A stretch of 64,000 nucleotides of DNA from Pyxidicoccus trucidator (GTDB taxonomy: Bacteria > Myxococcota > Myxococcia > Myxococcales > Myxococcaceae): NCBI RefSeq assembly GCF_010894435.1, contig NZ_JAAIXZ010000001.1, positions 464,322-528,321 on the forward strand, given 5' to 3'. Position numbers and translations under genes: made by a program. Shown one piece after another: positions 11,192 to 20,914 of this stretch (its first letter is position 1; the number at the start of each line of letters is the position of its first letter). The notes below the pieces were generated by a model. That model ran no database searches, was not told the DNA's origin, and saw only the letters and a list, made by a program, of their open reading frames with translations.

Positions 11192-11367
11192 ACCGCTCCC
11201 CCGGGCCTGCCTGCACAGCTTGGACACCGGGGAAGACATGCATCCACTGTCGGTACGGGCGGATGTCACGTAGTACCGCGCTACCCGGAGCCGCGGTCGC
11301 AGAGGACGGTCCTCCGGAAGACGCCCCTGCTGCCGAGAATCCATCACGCTGGTTAGAGTGCGCGCCC

Positions 11368-12330
11368 ATGTCTGGAACCGCACGCCGCATCCCCGTCGTC
11401 AACCTGTCCCACTACCGCACCGGCACACCGGGCGAGCGCGCCCGCTTCGTGCGGGTGTTCGGCGACGGCCTCAAGGAGTTCGGCTTCGTCACCGTCGAGG
11501 GCCACGGCGTCGATGACGGGCTCATCCGCCGCACCTACTCGGACGTGGAGCGCTTCTTCGGGCTCCCGGAGTCGGTGAAGGCCCGCTACTCGGAAGCGGA
11601 GCGCGGGGGGCAGCGCGGCTACATCGGCTACGGACAGGAGCACGCGAAGAACCGCAAGGTGGGCGACCTGAAGGAGTTCTGGCACGTGGGCCGCGAGCTG
11701 CCGCCCGGCCACCGCTACCACCAGGTCTACGGCCCCAACATCTGGCCGGAGGAGGTGCCCACCTTCCGTGAGCACACGCTGTCGCTCTTCCGTGCGCTGG
11801 ATGGCGCGGCCGGGGTGATGCTCCAGGCGCTGGCCGAGTACTTCGGCCTCGAGCGCGACACCTTCAGCGGCATGGCCACGGACGGCAACTCGGTGCTGCG
11901 GCTCATCCACTACCCTCCGCTGAAGGAGCGCTTCATCCCGGGCGGCGTGCGCGCCGCCGAGCACGAGGACATCAACCTCATCACCCTCCTCTGCGAGGGC
12001 ACCGCGGGCGGACTGGAACTGCTCACGCGCGACGGCGAGTGGCTGCCCGTGGACACGCTGCGCGGGCAGATTGTCGTGGACTCGGGCGACATGCTCAGCC
12101 GGGTGACGAACACCATCATCCCCGCCACCACGCACCGGGTGGTGAATCCGCGCGGCACGGACGAGGACACGGTGCGCTACTCCATGCCCTTCTTCGTGCA
12201 CCCCTACGCGGACTGCGTGCTGCAGCCGCTGCCATTCACGCAGACGACGGACAACCCGGCGCGCCATGCGCCCATCACCGCGGATGCGTTCCTCAAGCAG
12301 CGCCTGCGGGAGATTGGCCTGCTGAAGTAG
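11368..12330 (+). CDS. Fe(II)/2-oxoglutarate-type oxygenase (isopenicillin N synthase family)
   Basis: Non-haem iron oxygenase of 320 aa. An N-terminal DIOX_N region (RIPVVNLSHY through GFVTVEGHGVDD) leads to a double-stranded beta-helix core with the metal triad HxD (EHEDINLITLL) and the distal His in THRVVNP, with Arg two residues on for the co-substrate. Substrates in this family range from flavonoid-like compounds to peptides, so the substrate is unknown. It is followed after 32 nt by a nitrilase-type hydrolase in the same direction, and the pair may act together. Divergent from the kinase gene. Confidence 0.88.
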   Translation: MSGTARRIPVVNLSHYRTGTPGERARFVRVFGDGLKEFGFVTVEGHGVDDGLIRRTYSDVERFFGLPESVKARYSEAERGGQRGYIGYGQEHAKNRKVGDLKEFWHVGRELPPGHRYHQVYGPNIWPEEVPTFREHTLSLFRALDGAAGVMLQALAEYFGLERDTFSGMATDGNSVLRLIHYPPLKERFIPGGVRAAEHEDINLITLLCEGTAGGLELLTRDGEWLPVDTLRGQIVVDSGDMLSRVTNTIIPATTHRVVNPRGTDEDTVRYSMPFFVHPYADCVLQPLPFTQTTDNPARHAPITADAFLKQRLREIGLLK

Positions 12331-12362
12331 GACCCGCGCTCGGCGCCCGAGACTCGGACGCC

Positions 12363-13529
12363 ATGCCAGTCCCCAGAGGAAGGCTCGACCCCGTCACGAC
12401 CCGGTGCCATCCTGACGGCACACCTCAGGACGCTTCCTTGGCCGCTCCCCTGCCCGCCTCCCACGTCGAGTTGTTCGCCGTCCAACCCCGCGTCGCACTG
12501 GAGGACTACGCCTCACCCGAGTCCTTCGCCGCGCGCCACCGGGCCCTGGCGGCGCGAGTGGACGCCCTGCGAGCGAGGGACGCCTCCGGACAGCCGCTCT
12601 ACCCCGCCCTCGCGGTGTGGCCGGAGATGGTGGGCGCGGCCCTGGGACTGATGGGGCACCTGCCCCGCGTGCGCCGCTGCCGCACCACGAACGGCGCGAT
12701 GACGCGGATGGCCCTGGCCGAGGCGTGGGCGATGTGGCGCACCTGGCGCGGCTTCCGGCCACCGACGATGGAGGAGTGCCTCTACGTCGCGGTGGCGCCC
12801 CGAGTGCACCGCGCCATGTGGGAGACCTTCTCCGGCATCGCCCGCGACTTCGGCCTGTGGGTGGTGGCGGGCAGCGCGCTGCTGCCGGCCAACCGCCTGG
12901 GGCCGGACACCCCGGAGTTCGAGGCGGACGGCGCGCGGACCTACAACACCAGCTACACCTTCTCGCCGGAAGGCCGCTGCGTGGCGGTGACGCGCAAGGT
13001 GAACCTGGTGCCCACGCAGGAGGACGTGCTGCACCTCAGCCCGGGGCGTCCGGAGTACCTGCCGGTGCTGCAGACGCCCTTCGGCCGGCTGGGGACGCTC
13101 GTCTGCTACGACGGCTTCCGCGAGCCGCACACCGCGAAGGAGCCATGGTTCGTCCCCTGCGCGCAGTACCTGGACGCGCTGGGGGTGGACGTCATCGCCC
13201 AGCCCTCCGCCAACGCGTGGCCCTGGGACGCGCCGTGGGCCTTCAACGACACGGCCTCGGGCGAGGCCCAGCTGCGGCGCGAGCAGTGGTTCAACGAGGG
13301 GCTCTACACCCAGCTGCGCACGCTGACGCGGGTGCGCTACGCGGTGAATCCCCAGCTCGTGGGCGGCTTCTTCGACAACGTCTTCGAGGCGCCCTCGCTC
13401 ATCCTGGAGCGGCCGGCGCCGGGCGAGGTGCGCGTGCTCGCCCAGTCCGCGAATCCCCAGGGCGAGGACGTGCTCCACGTCACCGTGCCCCTGCCCGCGA
13501 GCACTCCGGCCCAGTCGGCCCGGGGTTAG
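12363..13529 (+). CDS. Carbon-nitrogen hydrolase (nitrilase superfamily)
   Basis: Amidohydrolase of 388 aa. The Glu-Lys-Cys triad can be placed at WPEMVG (Glu), TRKVNLVP (Lys) and LVCYDGFRE (Cys), in the usual order and spacing. Between them the protein has inserts compared with classic nitrilases. The first about 35 residues ([11 protein letters not shown]...) are not family-like, so a downstream TTG near 12436 is a possible alternative start. Substrate unknown. Linked to the preceding oxygenase by a 32-nt gap. Its TAG stop overlaps the TAA stop of gatB on the opposite strand. Confidence 0.8.
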   Translation: MPVPRGRLDPVTTRCHPDGTPQDASLAAPLPASHVELFAVQPRVALEDYASPESFAARHRALAARVDALRARDASGQPLYPALAVWPEMVGAALGLMGHLPRVRRCRTTNGAMTRMALAEAWAMWRTWRGFRPPTMEECLYVAVAPRVHRAMWETFSGIARDFGLWVVAGSALLPANRLGPDTPEFEADGARTYNTSYTFSPEGRCVAVTRKVNLVPTQEDVLHLSPGRPEYLPVLQTPFGRLGTLVCYDGFREPHTAKEPWFVPCAQYLDALGVDVIAQPSANAWPWDAPWAFNDTASGEAQLRREQWFNEGLYTQLRTLTRVRYAVNPQLVGGFFDNVFEAPSLILERPAPGEVRVLAQSANPQGEDVLHVTVPLPASTPAQSARG

Positions 13530-14965
13530 CCGCCGAGCTTCTTCTTCAGCAGCTCATTGACGAGGGTGGGGTTGCCCTTGCCCTTCATGGCCCGCATCAC
13601 CTGGCCCACGAAGAAGCCGAACACCTGCGTCTTGCCCGCGCGGTACTTCTCCACCTCACCCGCGTTCTTCGCGAGGATGTCGTCCACCACCGCCTCAATC
13701 GCGCCGGTGTCGCTCACCTGCGCCAGGCCCTTCTCCGCGATGATGTCCGAGGGCGCCTTGCCGGTGCGGAACATCTCCCCGAGCACGTCCTTGCCCGCGT
13801 TGGCGGACACCGTGCCCTTGTCCACCGCGCCCAGCAGCTCCGCGAGCTGCGCCGGGGTGAAGCGCAGCGCGGACAGCGGCGTGCCCTCCTCCTTCAAGAG
13901 GCGCATCAGCTCGCCCAGGAACCAGTTGGAGAGCTTCTTCGCGTCCGCGTAGTGCGCCGCGCACGCCTCGAAGTAGTCCGCCAGCGGGCGCTCGGCGGTG
14001 AGGATGCGCGCGTCATACGCGGGCAGCCCGTACTGGCTGGTGAAGCGCTGGAGCTTCGCGCGAGGCAATTCGGGCAGCGCCTTCGCCGCCGCGTCGATGG
14101 CCGCGTCGCTCACGTGCAGGGGCGGAAGGTCCGGCTCCGGGAAGTACCGGTAGTCGTGCGCCTCCTCCTTGCTGCGCATGGAGCGGGTGACGCCCTGGTT
14201 GACGTCCCACAGGCGCGTCTCCTGGATCACCTTGCCGCCGGACTCGATGACGTCCACCTGCCGGGAAATCTCGTACTCCACCGCCTGCTTGAGGAAGCGG
14301 AACGAGTTGAGGTTCTTCAGCTCGCAGCGCTGGCCGTACGTGGACGAGCCCTTGGGCATCACCGACACGTTGGCGTCGCAGCGGAAGCTGCCCTCCTCCA
14401 GGTTGCCATCGTTGACGCCCAGGTAGACGAGCACGTCGCGCATCGCCTTGAGGTACTCCACCGCTTCGTCCGCGTCGCGCAGGTCCGGCTCGCTGACGAT
14501 TTCCAGCAACGGCACGCCCGCGCGGTTGAGGTCCACCAGGCTCTGGCCACCACCCGCGTCGTGCACGTTCTTCCCCGCGTCCTCCTCCATGTGGATGCGG
14601 AGGACGCGGATGACCTTCTCGCCCTGTGGCGTGTCGATGACGAGCCGGCCGTGCTCGCAGATGGGCAGGTCGTACTGCGTAATCTGGTAGCCCTTCGGCA
14701 GGTCCGGATAGAAGTAGTTCTTCCGGCTCCACACGCTCGTCTTCTTGACGGTGCACTCCAGCGCCAGGCCGGTGCGCACGGCGAACTCCACCACGCGCTG
14801 GTTGAGCACCGGCAGCACGCCCGGCATGCCCAGGCACACCGGACAGGTGTTGCGGTTGGGCTCGGCGCCGAACGCGGTGGAGCAGCCGCAGAAAATCTTC
14901 GACTGCGTGATGAGCTGAGCGTGGACCTCGAGGCCGATGACAGGCTGGAAATCGCTCACGGGCAT
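13526..14965 (-). CDS. gatB: Asp/Glu-tRNA amidotransferase subunit B
   Basis: Subunit of GatCAB, which turns Asp-tRNAAsn and/or Glu-tRNAGln into the amidated forms. At 479 aa it has the start [11 protein letters not shown], the zinc cysteines in FCGCSTAF and [11 protein letters not shown], the kinase-like catalytic core with [18 protein letters not shown], and a C-terminal YqeY-type helical domain that binds the tRNA. It is the last gene of the Zn-ribbon-gatC-gatA-gatB series, 27 nt after gatA. Confidence 0.98.
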   Translation of the reverse strand: MPVSDFQPVIGLEVHAQLITQSKIFCGCSTAFGAEPNRNTCPVCLGMPGVLPVLNQRVVEFAVRTGLALECTVKKTSVWSRKNYFYPDLPKGYQITQYDLPICEHGRLVIDTPQGEKVIRVLRIHMEEDAGKNVHDAGGGQSLVDLNRAGVPLLEIVSEPDLRDADEAVEYLKAMRDVLVYLGVNDGNLEEGSFRCDANVSVMPKGSSTYGQRCELKNLNSFRFLKQAVEYEISRQVDVIESGGKVIQETRLWDVNQGVTRSMRSKEEAHDYRYFPEPDLPPLHVSDAAIDAAAKALPELPRAKLQRFTSQYGLPAYDARILTAERPLADYFEACAAHYADAKKLSNWFLGELMRLLKEEGTPLSALRFTPAQLAELLGAVDKGTVSANAGKDVLGEMFRTGKAPSDIIAEKGLAQVSDTGAIEAVVDDILAKNAGEVEKYRAGKTQVFGFFVGQVMRAMKGKGNPTLVNELLKKKLGG

Positions 14966-14992
14966 GGCGGTGTCACCGATGCGTACGCGCCG

Positions 14993-16459
14993 CTAGCCCT
15001 GGAGGGGCGCCGGGCGGAGGAAGAAGTCGTGCTCGCGCTCGAAGGCGCGGGCGATGCGCAGCAAGCGGGCCTCGTCGAACGGGCGCCCCAGAACCTGGAG
15101 CCCCACCGGCAGGCCCGCCTTCGTGAAGCCACAGGGCACCGACAGGCCGGGCAGGCCCGCCAGGTTGCACGGCAGCGTGAAGACGTCCATGAGGTACATG
15201 GACAGCGGGTCGTCCACCTTCTCGCCCAGCTTGAAGGCCGGCACCGGCGAGGTGGGTGACAGCACCGCGTCCACCTGCTGGAAGGCCTTCGTGAAGTCCT
15301 CGCGGATGAGGGTGCGGACCTTCTGCGCGCGCAGGTAGTAGGCGTCGTAGTAGCCGGCGGACAGCGCGTACGTGCCCAGCATGATGCGGCGCTTCACCTC
15401 CGGCCCGAAGCCCCGCTCGCGCGTCAGGGCGTACAGCTCCTTGAGGCCGCGCGCGTCCTTCGCCCGCTGGCCGTAGCGGATGCCGTCGTAGCGGGCCAGG
15501 TTGCTGGACGCCTCCGCCGGGGCGAGGAGGTAGTAGGTGGCCAGCGCGTACTTCGTGTGGGGCAGCGACACGTCCACCAGCGTCGCGCCCAGCCGCTCGT
15601 ACTCGCGCAGCGTCTCGCGGATGGAGGCCTCCACCTCCGGGTCCATGCCCTCGGTGAAGTACTCGCGCGGCACGCCCAGCTTCAGGCCGCGCACCCCGCC
15701 CTCCAGGTCCGCCGAGTAGTCCGGCGCCTCCACCGCCGCGGACGTGGCGTCCTGGGCGTCGTGCCGGGCGATGAGTTGCAGCAGCGCCGCCGTGTCCGCC
15801 ACCGTGCGCGCCATGGGGCCGGGCTGGTCCAGCGACGAGGCGTAGGCGATGACGCCGTAGCGCGACACCCGGCCATAGGTGGGCTTCAGCCCCACGGTGT
15901 TGGTGAAGGCCGCGGGCTGGCGGATGGAGCCGCCGGTGTCCGTGCCCAGCGCGCCGAACACCTCGCGCGCCGCCACCGCAGCGGCCGAACCGCCCGACGA
16001 GCCGCCCGGCGTGCGCGACAAGTCGTAGGGGTTGTGGCTGGGGAAGTACGCGCTGGACTCGTTGGATGAGCCCATCGCGAACTCGTCCATGTTCAGCTTG
16101 CCCACCAGCGGCAGGCCCGCCTCCTTCAGCAGGCGCACCACCGTGGCGTCATAGGGCGGGACGAAGCCCTCCAGGATGCGCGAGCCGGCGGTGGTCTCCA
16201 CGCCCTCGGTGAGGAAGATGTCCTTGAGCCCCAGCGGCACGCCGTCCAGGGCGCTGGCGGGACTGCCGGCCTTGCGGCGCGCGTCGCTGGCGCGGGCGGC
16301 GGCGAGGGCGCCCTCCTCGTCCACGCGCAGGAAGGCGCGCACCTTCGGGTCCACCTGGCGGATGCGCTCCAGGCACGCGCGGGTGGCCTCCTCGGAGGAG
16401 ACCGTCCGCCCGGCCAGCTTCGCCGCCAGCTCCAGCATGGTGAGGTCCGTGAGCTGCAT
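14993..16459 (-). CDS. gatA: Asp/Glu-tRNA amidotransferase subunit A
   Basis: Glutaminase subunit of GatCAB, 488 aa, amidase-signature family. The Ser-cisSer-Lys triad is visible: Lys in PLGLKDIF, and the two serines in the [14 protein letters not shown] and [14 protein letters not shown] loops. It releases ammonia that is channelled to GatB. It begins 17 nt downstream of gatC, and its ATG is fixed by the usual short N-terminal helix [15 protein letters not shown]. Confidence 0.98.
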   Translation of the reverse strand: MQLTDLTMLELAAKLAGRTVSSEEATRACLERIRQVDPKVRAFLRVDEEGALAAARASDARRKAGSPASALDGVPLGLKDIFLTEGVETTAGSRILEGFVPPYDATVVRLLKEAGLPLVGKLNMDEFAMGSSNESSAYFPSHNPYDLSRTPGGSSGGSAAAVAAREVFGALGTDTGGSIRQPAAFTNTVGLKPTYGRVSRYGVIAYASSLDQPGPMARTVADTAALLQLIARHDAQDATSAAVEAPDYSADLEGGVRGLKLGVPREYFTEGMDPEVEASIRETLREYERLGATLVDVSLPHTKYALATYYLLAPAEASSNLARYDGIRYGQRAKDARGLKELYALTRERGFGPEVKRRIMLGTYALSAGYYDAYYLRAQKVRTLIREDFTKAFQQVDAVLSPTSPVPAFKLGEKVDDPLSMYLMDVFTLPCNLAGLPGLSVPCGFTKAGLPVGLQVLGRPFDEARLLRIARAFEREHDFFLRPAPLQG

Positions 16460-16476
16460 GGCGTGAGGCTCCGGGG

Positions 16477-16764
16477 CTACTCGATGATTTTCGGCACGGC
16501 GAAGCTGGTGCCCGACTTCGCCGGCGCGTTGGCCAGGGACTTCTCCGACGGCAGCGACGGCCGCATCACGTCCTCGCGCAGGAGCGAGGCCGCGAGCGTG
16601 GCGTGGGACGTGGGCTCCACGGCCTCCACGTCGAGCGACTGGAGCTGCGCCACCGCGTCCAACACGGCGGACAGCTGCGTGGAGAAGCGCTGCTCCTCCT
16701 CCGGAGTCAGCGCCAGCCGCGCCAGTGTGGCCACGTGGCGCACCTGCTCGAGCGTGAGGGCCAT
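16477..16764 (-). CDS. gatC: Asp/Glu-tRNA amidotransferase subunit C
   Basis: Small 95-aa subunit that wraps around GatA and GatB. The N-terminus [20 protein letters not shown] matches the family, with the LREDV and FAVPKIIE signatures at the C-terminus. The start has GGGAGGA upstream. It lies 20 nt downstream of the Zn-ribbon gene and 17 nt before gatA. Confidence 0.97.
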   Translation of the reverse strand: MALTLEQVRHVATLARLALTPEEEQRFSTQLSAVLDAVAQLQSLDVEAVEPTSHATLAASLLREDVMRPSLPSEKSLANAPAKSGTSFAVPKIIE

Positions 16765-16784
16765 GGAGTGTCCTCCCGGTGTCG

Positions 16785-17120
16785 CTACTTCTTCTTGAAG
16801 AGGTTGAGGATGGCGCCCATCACCTTGCCGCTGCCCTCGTGCCCGTGCTGCTGGACGAGCTGGTCCAGCTCGCCCGCGTCCAGGAAGATGCCGTGGCAGT
16901 TGAAGCAGGTGTCGATTTCGACGTTGCCCTGCTTCAGCGTCTGCAGGTCCATGCCGCACTTGGGACACTTCATGTAGTGCAGCTGCTTGAGCTCCTCGCG
17001 CTGCTTCGCCGCGGTCTCCGCAGCCTGCTGGAGGGCCAGCTTGCGCTTCTTCTCGATTTCCTCCCGGGCGAAGTACTCCTCTTCGGTGGAAGACGGCTTC
17101 TCGGTACGGGCGTCGGCCAT
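16785..17120 (-). CDS. TFIIB-type zinc-ribbon protein, 111 aa
   Basis: An acidic and then basic N-terminal helix ([16 protein letters not shown]) precedes a zinc ribbon with CPKCGMDL and [14 protein letters not shown], the zf-TFIIB signature of small bacterial proteins of unknown role, and a C-terminal helix ending in KKK. It is translated from an ATG with GGAGGAA and is the first gene before gatCAB. No link between this family and amidotransferase is known to me; cotranscription may simply share a promoter. Confidence 0.85.
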   Translation of the reverse strand: MADARTEKPSSTEEEYFAREEIEKKRKLALQQAAETAAKQREELKQLHYMKCPKCGMDLQTLKQGNVEIDTCFNCHGIFLDAGELDQLVQQHGHEGSGKVMGAILNLFKKK

Positions 17121-17281
17121 GGGTGTTCCTCCGCGAATTCCAGCCACCCCGCGACGCGGCGCGTGGGCGGCGCTGATGGTTGGCAACATACCCCCTCCGT
17201 GGAGGGGCGCAGCCGAAATGTAGGCGTCCTGTCGCATGCCTTCCGCGTCACTCGCGCTTCGCTCGGCGGACTGCTGGAAAA

Positions 17282-17309
17282 TTGACCGCACCCCCTCCCT
17301 CCCTACACT
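17282..17309 (+). promoter_or_regulatory. Putative sigma-70 promoter of ftsK
   Basis: TTGACC and TACACT are separated by 16 nt and lie about 58 nt before the ftsK start, inside the 247-nt divergent region between the zinc-ribbon gene and ftsK. The match was found by eye. Confidence 0.45.
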
Positions 17310-17367
17310 CGCGACGGGCATTGCTACAGCCCGCTACGCGGCTGAGACGCGCAGAGGGAAGAGGGTC

Positions 17368-20300
17368 ATGACAGCGAAGAAGGGTCGGGCGGAGAAGGCA
17401 GTGCTGTCCCGGCAGGAGATCGCCACGAAGCGCAGGGCGCTGGCGGACAAGCGCATGAAGGCCGGCTCGGGCGGAAGTGTCGCCGGGCGGGCCATCACTG
17501 GCGTCTTCGTGCTCGCGGCATCCCTGCTGTCACTGCTGGCGGTGGCGACGTTCGATGCAAAGGACCGGGTCGGCCCGGGCTTCCGCAACGCGGTCGGCCC
17601 CATGGGCCACCTCATCGCGGAGTCCCTGCGCGGGTTGCTCGGGGTGTGTGCCTACCTGATTCCAGCAGGTGGCATCTACACCGCCATGGTGCTCTTCGTG
17701 GGCAGCCGCGAGCGCAAGCGCGGGGCGCAGATAATCGCCCTGGTGCTGCTGACGGTCAGCGTGTCCGTGCTGGCGCAGCTCATGTTCGCCGGGGACAAGG
17801 GCTGGGCGCACCCGCCGGGAGGCGCGCTGGGCGCCGGGCTGGGCGGCGTCATGGAGGGCCTGTTCTCCACCGTCGGCACCGTCATCCTCGTGACGGCCAT
17901 CAGCGCCGCCGCGCTCATCGTCGGCACGCAGTACACCTTCCTCAAGCTGTGCTCGCTGGCCTGGGCCGGCATGTGCGTGCTGGGCAACCGCGTGCGCGAG
18001 TCCGCCCTCGTCTTCTGGGAGGCGCAGAAGGTCGCCTACAAGGAGCGCCAGGAGCGCGCCGCGCAGGAGAAGGAGGAGGAGGCCGCCTTCCTCGCGCAGC
18101 TCGAGGCGGATGAGGAAGAGCTCGCCGAGGCCGAGCGCCTGGCCGCGGAGGCCGAGGCCGCCGAGGCGGAGGCCATGGCCGAGGAGGCCGTGCGCCTGGC
18201 CAAGCAGAACGAGAAGGAGCAGGCCGCCGCTGCGAAGGTGGCCCTCAAGGAGTCCCGGGACAGGGAGAAGCTGGAGAAGCAGCTCGCGGCCCGGAACCCG
18301 ACGCGTGAGGACGACTCGCTCCCGCCCGTCTCCCCCACCGCCATCACCGAGAAGCCGCCCGCGCGGGCGGAGAAGCGCCTGGGGCCCGGCGCGGACCCCG
18401 CCTGGGCCGCGTCGTTCCTCGCCCCCGAGCCCCGCCCCGTGCCCGCCGGCACGGAGAACGCGGAGCCCCCGCGCGGACGACGCAAGACGCCCAACATCGT
18501 CACCGGACCGGCGCCGTCCACGCCGCCCGTGTCCGCCCTGGCCCTGGCCTCCGGGCAGGCCGACGACGACGAGCCCATCGCTCCGGCGGTGGTGCCGTCC
18601 CTCGCCGCCGCTCCGGTGGCGCCCGCGGCGGCTTCCCCGGCCGCCATCGTCCCGGCGCCCCCGTCCGCGCTGGCGGCGCGCATGCCGCTCATCGTGGAGC
18701 CCAAGGCCCCGCCCAAGCCCACTGCGAAGAAGACCCAGGACCAGTTCGAGTTCGTGGGCGACCGCAAGAGCTTCTCGCTGCCGCCGCTGGACGTGCTCGA
18801 GTGCGACAGGCAGGAGCGCACCGCGCTGGACAAGGACGCCTTCCTCGTCACCGCGGAGAAGCTGCGGGCGAAGCTGGCGGACTTCGGCATCGTCGGCGAG
18901 GTGGTGGAAATCCGCCCCGGCCCCGTCGTCACCATGTACGAGTTCCTGCCGGGCCCGGGCATCAAGGTGAGCAAGATTGCCTCGCTCGCGGACGACCTGG
19001 CCATGGCCATGGAGGCCATGCGCGTGCGCATCGTCGCCCCCATCCCCGGCAAGGGCGTGGTGGGCATCGAGGTGCCGAACAAGGACCGTGAGACTGTCTA
19101 TCTCAAGGAAATCGCCGAGCAGGACGCCTTCAACAAGGGCGCCAGCAAGCTGACCATGTGCGTGGGCAAGGACATCGAGGGCATGCCGTACGTCCTCGAC
19201 CTGGCCAAGGCGCCGCACCTGCTCATCGCCGGCACCACGGGCTCCGGCAAGTCGGTGGCCGTGAACTCCATGATCATGAGCATCCTCCTCAAGGCCACGC
19301 CCGAGGAGGTCCGCTTCATCATGGTGGACCCGAAGATGCTGGAGTTGTCCGTCTACGAGGGCATCCCCCACCTGCTGCTGCCGGTGGTGACGGACCCGAA
19401 GAAGGCGGCGCTCGCGCTGCGCTGGGCCGTGGAGGAGATGGAGCGCCGCTACCAGCTGCTCTCCGAGGCGGGCGTGCGCAACATCGCCGGCTACAACAAG
19501 CTGGTGGAGAGCACCGCCACCGAGGTCAAGGACGCGGCCCTCGAGCCCGCTCCGAAGAAGAAGTCCAAGCCCAAGAACGTGCTGGTGCTGGACGCGCCGA
19601 TGACTGGCGGCGAGAGCATGGGCGTGGCCGCGCCCCGCGACGACGACGAGGACATGCGCGAGGCGGTGGTGTCCGAGGAGGCCCCCGAGGTGCCCGAGGT
19701 GGAGGCCGAGCCCGAGGACTCCGAGGAGGACCTGGTCGCCGCGGCCGCCGCGGAGAAGGCGGAGAAGAAGCAGCGCCAGAAGCTGCCCTACATCGTGGTC
19801 ATCATCGACGAGCTGGCGGATTTGATGATGGTGGCCAGCCGCGAGGTGGAGACGTATGTGGCCCGCCTGGCGCAGATGGCACGCGCTTCCGGCATCCACC
19901 TGATGGTCGCCACTCAGCGCCCGTCCACGGACGTCGTCACCGGCATCATCAAGGCCAACTTCCCCACGCGCGTCAGCTTCATGCTGCGCTCGAAGCCGGA
20001 CTCGATGACGATTCTGGGCACGGTGGGCGCGGAGGCCCTGCTGGGCATGGGCGACATGCTCATCATGCCGCCCACCAGCGCGCACCTGCAGCGCGTGCAC
20101 GGCGCCTACGTGTCGGAGACCGAAATCAAGCGGGCGGTGGACCACCTCAAGGCCCAGGGCAAGCCCGTCTACGACGAGTCCATCCTCAAGCCGCGCGACG
20201 AGGAAGGCGAAGGCGGCGGCGGCGAGGAGGACGAGCTGTCCGACGAGCTGTACGACCAGGCGCTCGCGACGGTCAGCGAGATGCGGGCCGTCTCCATCTC

Positions 20301-20457
20301 CATGCTCCAGCGCAAGATGCGCATCGGCTACAACCGCGCGGCGCGCATGATTGAGCGCATGGAGCGCGACGGCGTGGTGGGCGCGGCGGACGGCGCCAAG
20401 CCCCGCGAGGTGCTCATCCGCGGCGTGGGCGACATGCCGGGCGCGGGCGCCATGTAA
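17368..20457 (+). CDS. ftsK: DNA translocase FtsK with an enlarged motor-domain insertion
   Basis: Septal DNA pump that clears and resolves chromosome termini. This 1029-aa protein has four N-terminal membrane segments (about residues 36-200), a charged Glu/Ala linker and Pro-rich stretch (about 225-450), the alpha-beta motor with Walker A GTTGSGKS (about 621) and Walker B VVIIDELADL (about 810), and a C-terminal winged-helix gamma domain that reads KOPS-like sites. An acidic, Lys-flanked insert of about 90 residues (715-805) sits just before Walker B, longer than in proteobacterial homologs I know. The ATG follows GGGAAGAGG. Confidence 0.96.
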   Translation: MTAKKGRAEKAVLSRQEIATKRRALADKRMKAGSGGSVAGRAITGVFVLAASLLSLLAVATFDAKDRVGPGFRNAVGPMGHLIAESLRGLLGVCAYLIPAGGIYTAMVLFVGSRERKRGAQIIALVLLTVSVSVLAQLMFAGDKGWAHPPGGALGAGLGGVMEGLFSTVGTVILVTAISAAALIVGTQYTFLKLCSLAWAGMCVLGNRVRESALVFWEAQKVAYKERQERAAQEKEEEAAFLAQLEADEEELAEAERLAAEAEAAEAEAMAEEAVRLAKQNEKEQAAAAKVALKESRDREKLEKQLAARNPTREDDSLPPVSPTAITEKPPARAEKRLGPGADPAWAASFLAPEPRPVPAGTENAEPPRGRRKTPNIVTGPAPSTPPVSALALASGQADDDEPIAPAVVPSLAAAPVAPAAASPAAIVPAPPSALAARMPLIVEPKAPPKPTAKKTQDQFEFVGDRKSFSLPPLDVLECDRQERTALDKDAFLVTAEKLRAKLADFGIVGEVVEIRPGPVVTMYEFLPGPGIKVSKIASLADDLAMAMEAMRVRIVAPIPGKGVVGIEVPNKDRETVYLKEIAEQDAFNKGASKLTMCVGKDIEGMPYVLDLAKAPHLLIAGTTGSGKSVAVNSMIMSILLKATPEEVRFIMVDPKMLELSVYEGIPHLLLPVVTDPKKAALALRWAVEEMERRYQLLSEAGVRNIAGYNKLVESTATEVKDAALEPAPKKKSKPKNVLVLDAPMTGGESMGVAAPRDDDEDMREAVVSEEAPEVPEVEAEPEDSEEDLVAAAAAEKAEKKQRQKLPYIVVIIDELADLMMVASREVETYVARLAQMARASGIHLMVATQRPSTDVVTGIIKANFPTRVSFMLRSKPDSMTILGTVGAEALLGMGDMLIMPPTSAHLQRVHGAYVSETEIKRAVDHLKAQGKPVYDESILKPRDEEGEGGGGEEDELSDELYDQALATVSEMRAVSISMLQRKMRIGYNRAARMIERMERDGVVGAADGAKPREVLIRGVGDMPGAGAM

Positions 20458-20578
20458 GTCCGCATGGGAGGGCGCCCCGTCCGGGAACGGGCGTGGCGTC
20501 CCGGGCGGTTCTTCCTGTCGGGGGTGTTCGGGCCGGGCCCGGGCGCCCCCGCCTCTTTTTCCGCGAGGCGCGTGCCCC

Positions 20579-20863
20579 ATGATTGTCGCCATCTCCCGCT
20601 TCCGCCCGGCGCCCGAGGACACCGAGCGCCTGGTCGCCCGCTTCCAGGAGCGCGCCCGCCGCGTGGACGCCTACGAGGGCTTCCTGGGCCTGGAGGTGCT
20701 GCGCTCCTTCGAGCGCTCGCCGGAGTTGCTGCTGGTGACGCGCTGGCGTGACAGGGAGGCGATGCGTGCCTACTTCCAGTCCGAGGACTTCCAGCGGGCG
20801 AAGGAGGCCAGCGCCGAGCAGGAGGGCGCCACCTTCGCCATCTACGAGGTGGTGGGCACTTGA
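20579..20863 (+). CDS. ABM-fold (antibiotic biosynthesis monooxygenase-like) protein, 94 aa
   Basis: Single ABM/dimeric alpha-beta barrel domain: MIVAISRFRPAPE strand, a helix with RFQERARRVD, then GFLGLEVLRS, LLLVTRWRDREAM, and the C-terminal strand. Family members include haem-degrading monooxygenases and ferredoxin-like dimers of unknown role; no haem-binding histidine in a diagnostic context is visible, so the function is open. It lies 121 nt after ftsK and 51 nt before the methyltransferase. Confidence 0.75.
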   Translation: MIVAISRFRPAPEDTERLVARFQERARRVDAYEGFLGLEVLRSFERSPELLLVTRWRDREAMRAYFQSEDFQRAKEASAEQEGATFAIYEVVGT

Positions 20864-20914
20864 TGCGTGATGCCGGTTCCCAAGCGGCCCCGCGTCGTCT
20901 ATGGGCGGTATCCC

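Noticed and set aside
11192..11383. Longer N-terminus of the kinase from upstream in-frame starts
   Set aside because: The extra residues look like noncoding sequence (Arg/Gln/Thr mix), and the chosen ATG has a good ribosome site.
17530..20622. Open frame of 1030 codons on the minus strand
   Set aside because: Antisense shadow of ftsK, whose motifs are intact on the other strand. The translation is low-complexity His/Leu/Arg-rich.
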